Under the pieces are notes generated by a model. That model was given only the letters and a program-made list of their open reading frames with translations. It did not search any database and was not told where the DNA came from. Made by a program: the position numbers and the translations under genes. Shown piece by piece: positions 1 through 64,000 of a stretch of 64,000 bases of DNA. Location of the stretch: contig JACDQD010000006.1 of the NCBI GenBank assembly GCA_019843655.1, positions 6,192,034 through 6,256,033 on the forward strand, given 5' to 3'. Positions within the stretch are counted from its first letter, which is position 1; each line of letters begins with the position of its first letter. The DNA is from Lethocerus indicus. Lineage: Eukaryota; Arthropoda; Insecta; Hemiptera; Belostomatidae.

Positions 1-230
1 TGCGTTTGTGTCTGTTCGCTGTGCATTTCTAAAAGGCTGAACCGATTTCTACCAAACTTTCAGCGTGCATGCATCTCATGACCGGTCAGGTCAAGAAGCA
101 CCTTCCTTTTGGGTATTTAATTCGTAAAATCGCCGCCAGATGGCTGCACTGCACAGAAAATGTGTGGCCGCTGCTAGTGGACAGTAACTGTTAAGTTTCT
201 TTAAGTTGTGTAAGCAAATGTTCTTATATC
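1..230. mobile_element. possible transposable-element remnant
   Basis: The stretch with 'ggctgaaccgatttctaccaaactttcag' at about 36-64 resembles a phrase common in degraded insect transposons (a sentence of the type 'aaccgattt..accaaactt'). No terminal repeats or intact reading frame are visible and the left end lies outside the window, so the class cannot be named. Confidence 0.3.
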
Positions 231-324
231 ATAATTTTATTGCTTTCAGTTCACGTTTTTGGGTATGAATGGTATTTATTGAATTTAAATAAAAATTAGT
301 ATATTATCAGTATTATTGATTGAA

Positions 325-327
<3 letters not shown>

Positions 328-387
<60 letters not shown>
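328..387. repeat. (AT)n microsatellite
   Basis: A perfect 60-base run of alternating A and T, just downstream of the putative ft 3' end. Confidence 0.98.
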
Positions 388-389
<2 letters not shown>

Positions 390-548
390 CGACGAATGTT
401 GTAGTCTTATCATTCGTTTCGTGTGATATGTTCCTACGATGCGTTTATATTTCCTATGTAAGATAGAAAAAAAGGTTTTTACGATAAATCACTTTTTATA
501 TCGGGGGAAACAAACAAGAATGCCTCGTTATTAAAAAATTCTTTTCTA

Positions 549-554
549 TTTATT
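549..554 (-). terminator. candidate poly(A) signal AATAAA for ft
   Basis: Plus strand tttatt reads AATAAA on the minus strand, downstream of the stop codon in the direction of transcription. It is the first canonical hexamer met after the stop; use is not proven. Confidence 0.45.
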
Positions 555-946
555 ACAAAACACTTTAGGTAAGAATCAGACAACAAATATTTGGCACTAC
601 TGCGTATGGCTATCGTGTATATCCACAGTTTCATTCATTCATTCATACTTCGAAATTGAATTACATCGTATTACTTAAATCAGACATCAATATTTACAGA
701 ATTATTTTTAAAATTACGCTATTTATACACGCTTCGTAATTAAATTTTCAAATGTACATCACATTACGGCATAAATTTAATTAAACGATTGAGCACAGTC
801 ATTTAAAAAAAATCAGTATACAATATCAGTCACAACACAATAAATTGTACTTTTTATGTAAAATATATACATTAAACAACGCGTCGCGTCATATAAGCGT
901 CAATTCGCAAATACATATTTACGGTAAGTTCATCACTAAGTCTATT

Positions 947-982
947 TATATATATATATATACACACACATATATATATAAA
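947..982. repeat. (TA)n-(CA)n-(TA)n compound microsatellite
   Basis: TA dinucleotides, a short CA block, then TA again, inside the putative 3' UTR. Confidence 0.95.
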
Positions 983-1038
983 ATGGGGTTCACGATAAAT
1001 TCACAGTTAAAACAAATGGCTTTAAATCCCTGATGTGT

Positions 1039-1055
1039 GGGGCGGGAGGGGCGGG
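1039..1055 (+). other. G-quadruplex-type motif
   Basis: Four runs of three or four G separated by single bases. It lies on the strand that is template for ft, about 136-152 bases past the stop codon. Confidence 0.6.
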
Positions 1056-1190
1056 CGCCAATCCGTATGGCGTCCCGGCGGGCCCCCCACGCTAGGCTAA
1101 TTAAAAAAAGTTTAAAGTAATAAAAATTAACAACAAAAACTAGAACACATCGCTGGACGATTCTAAACGATTATTAAAATGGGCCAAACG

Positions 1191-58622
<57,432 letters not shown>

Positions 58623-59395
58623 CTGAAACGTACAATCGCATTTTTAGAATCGTCTACTCTTTTAAGGGCGGATAAACACTGAAGGCATACTGAACAACCC
58701 TGTTTCACACCTAGCATTTCTCTATTGAAGTAAACTCAATAACCATAAATGTATATAGCGGTATAATAAATACACAAGTTGTATAAACACAATTTAATGC
58801 AGACCTTCGTTCATCGCATCCGTGAATCTTTTGAATGAGTCTTACAAAGATCTGGCCATGCCGGCTTGTTCCTTTTGAAATTGACAATAAATGGGTTATT
58901 AATTAACAAATCGTTCAAAGTAGTTCCCGGTACCGGACCAACTTTTCCTCCGACTGTAGCTTCTAATAAATTCTAAAGAATTAAATAATTTTGTAGTAAC
59001 AATCTCTTGCAAAATTGTATGCGAATCATCATATACGCGAATTCATAATAGATGTTAAATTTTTTTTAATATTATTTTACATTCCCAAAAAAATTTAATG
59101 TGAACTTTTAAGAAACGCCCTACACATCCATTGGAGATTATCAATTAAATCGGCGATATGTTTTTACTTGTGTAGTAAAACGAGAAGCCCGGTCAAAAAA
59201 AATATCAGCCGATATGTAACAGATCTGTTTTCAATTTTCAACATTGTAATTGTACAAGTTACACGAGGCAACGGCAACAGCAAACAACACGACACAAATA
59301 ATTCCGGCCAACGGAGGGGGGCCGGGATCGTGTTAACTGGATTGATTACGACATTCGATCTGAAACGAAAACCCAAACCGCGTATTCACGATTTC

Positions 59396-59422
59396 GTGTG
59401 TGTGTGTGTGTGTGTGTGTGTG
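59396..59422. repeat. (GT)n microsatellite
   Basis: 27-base perfect GT alternation. Confidence 0.97.
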
Positions 59423-62400
59423 ATAGGTGTACGTGTTCGGGACGAACCGATTGCAAGAAAAACGGAATCAGAGTTACAGACACGCCGATACAGTCTCGTG
59501 CTACTTGTCTTCCACTCCGCATATGTTCTCAATTGTTTCACTAAGGTTCAGTTTCCCAATCGGACAGAACCCAAAATGTGTTGCAACGTCCATTACGCTT
59601 ACTATTTGTCTGACTGTTCTAATTACATTTTTTCTCTAGCAACTATTTTTCATCGTAATTATTCAGGATTTGTTCTGTAGCGTAATTCGTAATGAAGTCA
59701 GAATGAGATGAAATAACGATTCACTGCTGTCGAGTTGGAGAGAATCAGGTGGGAGGAAAGCTAAAAGAGGAATTTTTTCAATGTCGAATTTTAGACTCTA
59801 CAAAACGGTGGTCTCATATGAATTAGATGTAACTTAGATGTAACAACTTCCACTTTGTTGCATTCACTCACAGGTAGGACTGAACAAGGTCTTTCCCACC
59901 TGTGCTCTATATATACATACCGGTTAGTGTATTGCAAAATATATCGAAGTAGTTGGCACTCGAAAGGAAAAAATATCACGCGTTATGAGACAAGTGTAAT
60001 TTATTTTGTGTTTCAATTTGGTCGCGGTAATTTGTTGAAACACACGGGAGATACTTGACGAGTTACAAGGGTACACAAGCTTTCATCTTAGAAGGAGACC
60101 GAGCCGCGTTAAAAGAGGGCACGAATAAAACCACGTTGATGTCCCCCGCATCATAAAGTGTATAGACGGGCGGTTGAGAAAATGCAAAAGCGGTCCATAA
60201 AAAAGCCGGAGGGGAAGACGCTGACGCCGGATTCGACCTTCTTCTCGCCCCTTTTTACGATCGGTGAAAGCTCGACTCCCCCCTTGTCTCCCTAAGTTGC
60301 TAAGTTTCCGCAGGTGACAGTCATCCAGCTGACACACTTAAATCGACCAAACTTTCGTCCCCACACTCCAAGGTCGTTCCCAAGTCCGGAATTAGTTATG
60401 CATAAAACAGGAACGAAAGAATTCAAAGTGCCAACTTTCTCTGCATATATGGAATACAGGAATAGGATGAAGGGGGTGTAAAAAGAGTTTATCTTCGGTA
60501 GGTCGTATAAAATGAAATTTAATTGTTGCTGTACTTCATATGGACGTCGACTGACTGGTAGAATGTCTTCATCATTATCGACCCGATTCACAGGATAAAA
60601 ATTGTTAAAAATATACGCGAGATAAAGGGCTTAGTAGTGAAAGATACTTCATAAACAAATAAAGAATTGTATGAGGGTAATAAGATTTGTTGGGCCTATG
60701 AAAGCCTCAGGATGACCAGATGGTAGGAAAGACTGCTTTATGATTTCATATCAGATGTGTTACCTTGAAACAGTTGTATTAGCTAAAGTAATGGATGAAA
60801 GATTTAAATACGAAAATGAAAGCAGGACTATAAACAAGAGAACAGACAGTTTATGGATATTGGAACATGGCACCAGTAATGTACATTGAGAATTGCGAAT
60901 ACGCGATCCTTACACCTGTGTTGTGGAGTTTTTATATAGTTCAGTGAATCTGAATGAAGGATTAGGACGACTGGCCATCTACGGAAAAATCTGCTGTAGG
61001 GAAGGGTAGAAGGAAGCATAAGAAGAGGAAATCTTTGTATGCAACGGAGAAAGGATATTGGAGGGAATAATGACGAATATTTTGTTTTAGGACAGTATCG
61101 CAAGGAAAGGAACTTGATAAAATTTGAACGTTATTATTTCATACGCTGGATTCATTGATGGGAGTTTTATATTATTATTGGATGTAAACTTAAGATGATA
61201 TGGAGAAGAGTTGGAGGGTGATTCACTGACGCGGATCGGTTCATTGAGCGGAGTGCGGTTGGAGCGCCAGGTGCTCCACCTACACGCATCTCAAATCAAA
61301 TTTCCCACCCATGCTTCTCTTGTTCATTCCTCCCTACCATTCTCTCTTCTTCGATATTCGACTCTTCTCCCCCTTCTCTCACTCAATCCTCTTCTCTTTC
61401 TCTTCTGAGGCCCAGCGCTGTTGACCTTTTGAGGGACACGCTTGGCTAGGGGCTATTCTCTGTCTTACTCTTTTTCTACTTCTCTATCGCTAATTCTTTC
61501 AATCCGAGCTTTCTTCCTTACCTATCGTTATCCCCTTCACTTTACCTCGGAGCCATTTATTAACTTCAACTGTTGTCCCCCTTTTTCCATTCTCCATTCC
61601 TCACTATTCCCCCTGGCCTCTCTTCGCTGCTTCTACGATCATTGTTATTTCTCGGTGTAATGACTTTTCTATCCATTTGTCTTTATCTCCCTAGATCTCA
61701 TGTCGGATGCCACTGGGTGCTTAGAAGCCTACAATTAATCGGTTTACTGTTTCTGTTATTTTATCTACGTTGTCCGTCTACTAGACGAAGCAATAGTTTT
61801 GTATACCACTATATCACAAAACATACAGTGCTGTACTGATTTCTATGCTTCCATTAGCACGTTAGATCACAGAATAACTGAGGATATAAATTGTGAAATT
61901 GCAGTAATTTTTAAGCGCATTTTATAACGTCATATGCTAGGACGTAGTATGAACCTATCGAATTGAGACCGTGGTGGTCCGGTAAAAAATATATAAAAAG
62001 GAAGACAACAGAAATATTTCGGAACGAACGAGAAAGTATTTGATTTTTTTTATTCTTCAAGGCAGCGTTCGTAAATTTCCAAATTTATATTAATCTTCAT
62101 ATCTGGATCCGACTTCACGGTCTTTCTTCTTCTGGCTCTCGCGCCTTCTACTTTTCTTGTTCTCAGATCGATCCATCTTTAAAAGGTCATATCTAATATC
62201 GGCATTAAAAAATGTCTCGTGTTACGTCCCTTTTTCCAGTTTCGTCCGGACGAAATCCGGTCCGTCAGAATTTTTCGTAGCGATGATCTAAATCTTCCCG
62301 AGATTGGAGTAGCGCCCTTTCCCGGTAAGCGGACTCTCGATACAATCTGATTGCCGTCCGCCTAGTTCCAGTTTTTTTCCTGTCCGCTCTATCCGCAGGC

Positions 62401-63609
62401 GGTGGGACTAGGAACATATCCCCCCCTTTCCACCATTTGACAACTGCTAGGGAGTTTTGTCATTCTTTCAGACGAGGCCGGCACCGGGACGCCGCATGCC
62501 CCCCTCCCCATACATGGCGTCCCTACGGTAATTACGCCCGGAGAAATATTCCTATCATCCCTTTGATCTGATGCGATTGATGTTCCGACCACTCGGCTAA
62601 TACATTCCTCATGAATATATACACGCGACTGTGCGTATATGATTATACGAATGTGGACGGTTTGGAACAGGTGCACCCAAAAATCTGATCGTAGATGCCA
62701 ATTCAACCCACTTTGTTCAATTTTTTAGCTCCGTTACTGTATTTGCACAAAACTTACAATTCAGATTACATAATTGTATATAACTAACTCCGTTTTTGGT
62801 GTACGACGAGATAACTGAGTTATAAATAAAACTCCGACCGGTAGAATTTTCTCACGGAAACCGGAGGCTGATGGTGAGCCCCTCCGGGGACGCCGTTTGT
62901 ATTCGGCGCAGGCCCCGCCGCCGTATTGGCTTCCAACAGGGACAAAACTATGAAGTTACAATTCACAAAGTGGACCCGAGACGCGGGCACTTAGGCGACC
63001 TCACCTGTGTTCAAGCTACGTGAGTGTCATTTGATTATCGGACCGGACCGTCCGTCCCCCGATGACGATCCTCTCGCTAACCAATCCACGTACTATACGA
63101 GAATTGGCCGTTCCACGGAAGGACAATGAAAGTCATTTCGTTCTACCTTCAAATGATATTCCGAAAGCCAATGCTGTCAATACTATATTTCATTAGAACT
63201 TTTGACCAGGACCTGTTTAAAATACCAAGAAATTCAGGCCACGAAAACTGACGTCAACGTTATGGTATAATATTCTTAATAGTGGAACGTCCCGGAATAT
63301 GTGTTGCAATTTTTATGTCTACTCCTCGCGTATAATAGAATGAAAAGTGTCATCGACTAAAGAGGGTCGTGGTTATAAACGTGTACTTAAGACTAGCCAT
63401 CGAAATGGCGGCCGGATACAACTAAAGACTAATAAAAAAAGAACAAAAAACTGTAGGCATTCCTTAAGAGTCGTAAAAGCCGAAAACGAGCCAGCGCCAT
63501 TGTTAACTGCTATCTGAGGGTGTAGGGACTCGAGTCAGTATAATCTCAGTCAAGCCTATACTGTTAGACCAGCTAACTAGCGCGACTATTCGAATGTCCA
63601 TAAATAATT

Positions 63610-63728
63610 CGCATATATTCAGTTCGAGATTCTTCCTTATGATATGTGTGAAGATTGCCCTCGTCCGGCTGTGCTGAGTGGACTCCCATCACATGTGCCA
63701 AGCTATTGAGTAAATTTGGCTCAGCGGT
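63610..63728 (+). repeat. dispersed repeat, copy 2
   Basis: Partner of the copy near 17.3 kb (core 63685-63715). On the minus strand the region is open for 74 codons and includes LLNSLAHVMGVHSAQ; copy 1 carries stops in the same frame. The family is not recognised. Confidence 0.7.
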
Positions 63729-64000
63729 ACTATCTTGAATATGGTTCCATACTTCACAAATGAAGAAAATGAAATAAATATTAAACGCACGAATCAAAGA
63801 CCTAAATTCTGCTGTAATTAGTAGAGTATACCGGACAAATGAATAAGTTTACCTTGAATTCAGTGTTTGTTATTTTGTAAGTGATATAAATGGGGCAATA
63901 TTTTCCAAATCATAAATTATAAAACTGTTCATATCTTAGTTAAATTCATCACTCCAATTATTTCACAGCAATATATGCAGAAATCGTTTACTAATACTGT

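Larger units (their letters stand above)
549..1190 (-). other. ft: putative ft 3' UTR
   Basis: Non-coding sequence directly after the stop codon. The first canonical AATAAA on the minus strand lies at 554-549 (tttatt on the plus strand), giving a UTR of about 640-670 bases. It contains a C-rich stretch on the mRNA strand (plus-strand G-runs 1039-1055) and an AT/CA tract at 947-982. The end point is inference; other AATAAA or ATTAAA copies lie nearby (about 236-241, 777). Confidence 0.5.
58623..64000 (-). other. ft: ft intron, incomplete (over 5.3 kb)
   Basis: Sequence upstream of the first visible exon. No cadherin-coding segment is found on the minus strand up to the window edge, so the next 5' exon lies outside. 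Holds a (GT)n run at 59.4 kb, CT-rich stretches at 61.3-61.65 kb, one GCCGGCCTC site on the minus strand (62474) and copy 2 of the dispersed repeat. Confidence 0.85.

Overview
The window is a piece of an animal genome, most likely an insect, and holds the 3' part of one very large gene on the minus strand. I identify it as fat (ft), the giant atypical cadherin of Fat/Dachsous signalling (vertebrate FAT4 type, 'cadherin-related tumor suppressor' in many insect annotations). Sixteen exons can be placed between 58622 (most 5' exon visible) and 1191 (stop codon). Their splice phases agree at every junction and together they give 9807 coding bases (3268 residues plus stop). The N-terminal part, by comparison with the 34-repeat Drosophila Fat, must lie beyond 64000.

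Layout, read 5' to 3' on the minus strand. 64000-58623 is intron. Seven exons between 58622 and 11422 are scattered among large introns (about 7.9, 9.1, 7.8, 0.6, 1.5 and 18.3 kb). From 11118 to 1191 nine exons are packed with introns of 143-493 bases, including a 3.4 kb exon (7347-10702) that carries about eleven cadherin repeats. A 3' UTR with a candidate poly(A) signal near 550 follows.

Protein, in order: the end of one cadherin repeat, 18 complete cadherin repeats, a membrane-proximal region, four EGF domains, laminin G domain 1, a diverged fifth EGF, laminin G domain 2, one transmembrane helix, and a 478-residue cytoplasmic tail with the Fat/FAT4-specific blocks. The tail blocks separate this gene from the Fat-like (kugelei/FAT1-3) class.

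The rest, roughly 80% of the window, is intron. It holds simple repeats (AT, CT, GA, GT, AAT), a dispersed repeat present at 17.3 kb and 63.6 kb, a 15-bp inverted repeat with a 44-nt loop, an over-represented GCCGGCCTC word, purine/pyrimidine-skewed tracts, and a small exon-like block on the plus strand at 33405-33469. I recognised no second protein-coding gene, tRNA or rRNA, and no CRISPR array. Insect order cannot be fixed from sequence reading alone.
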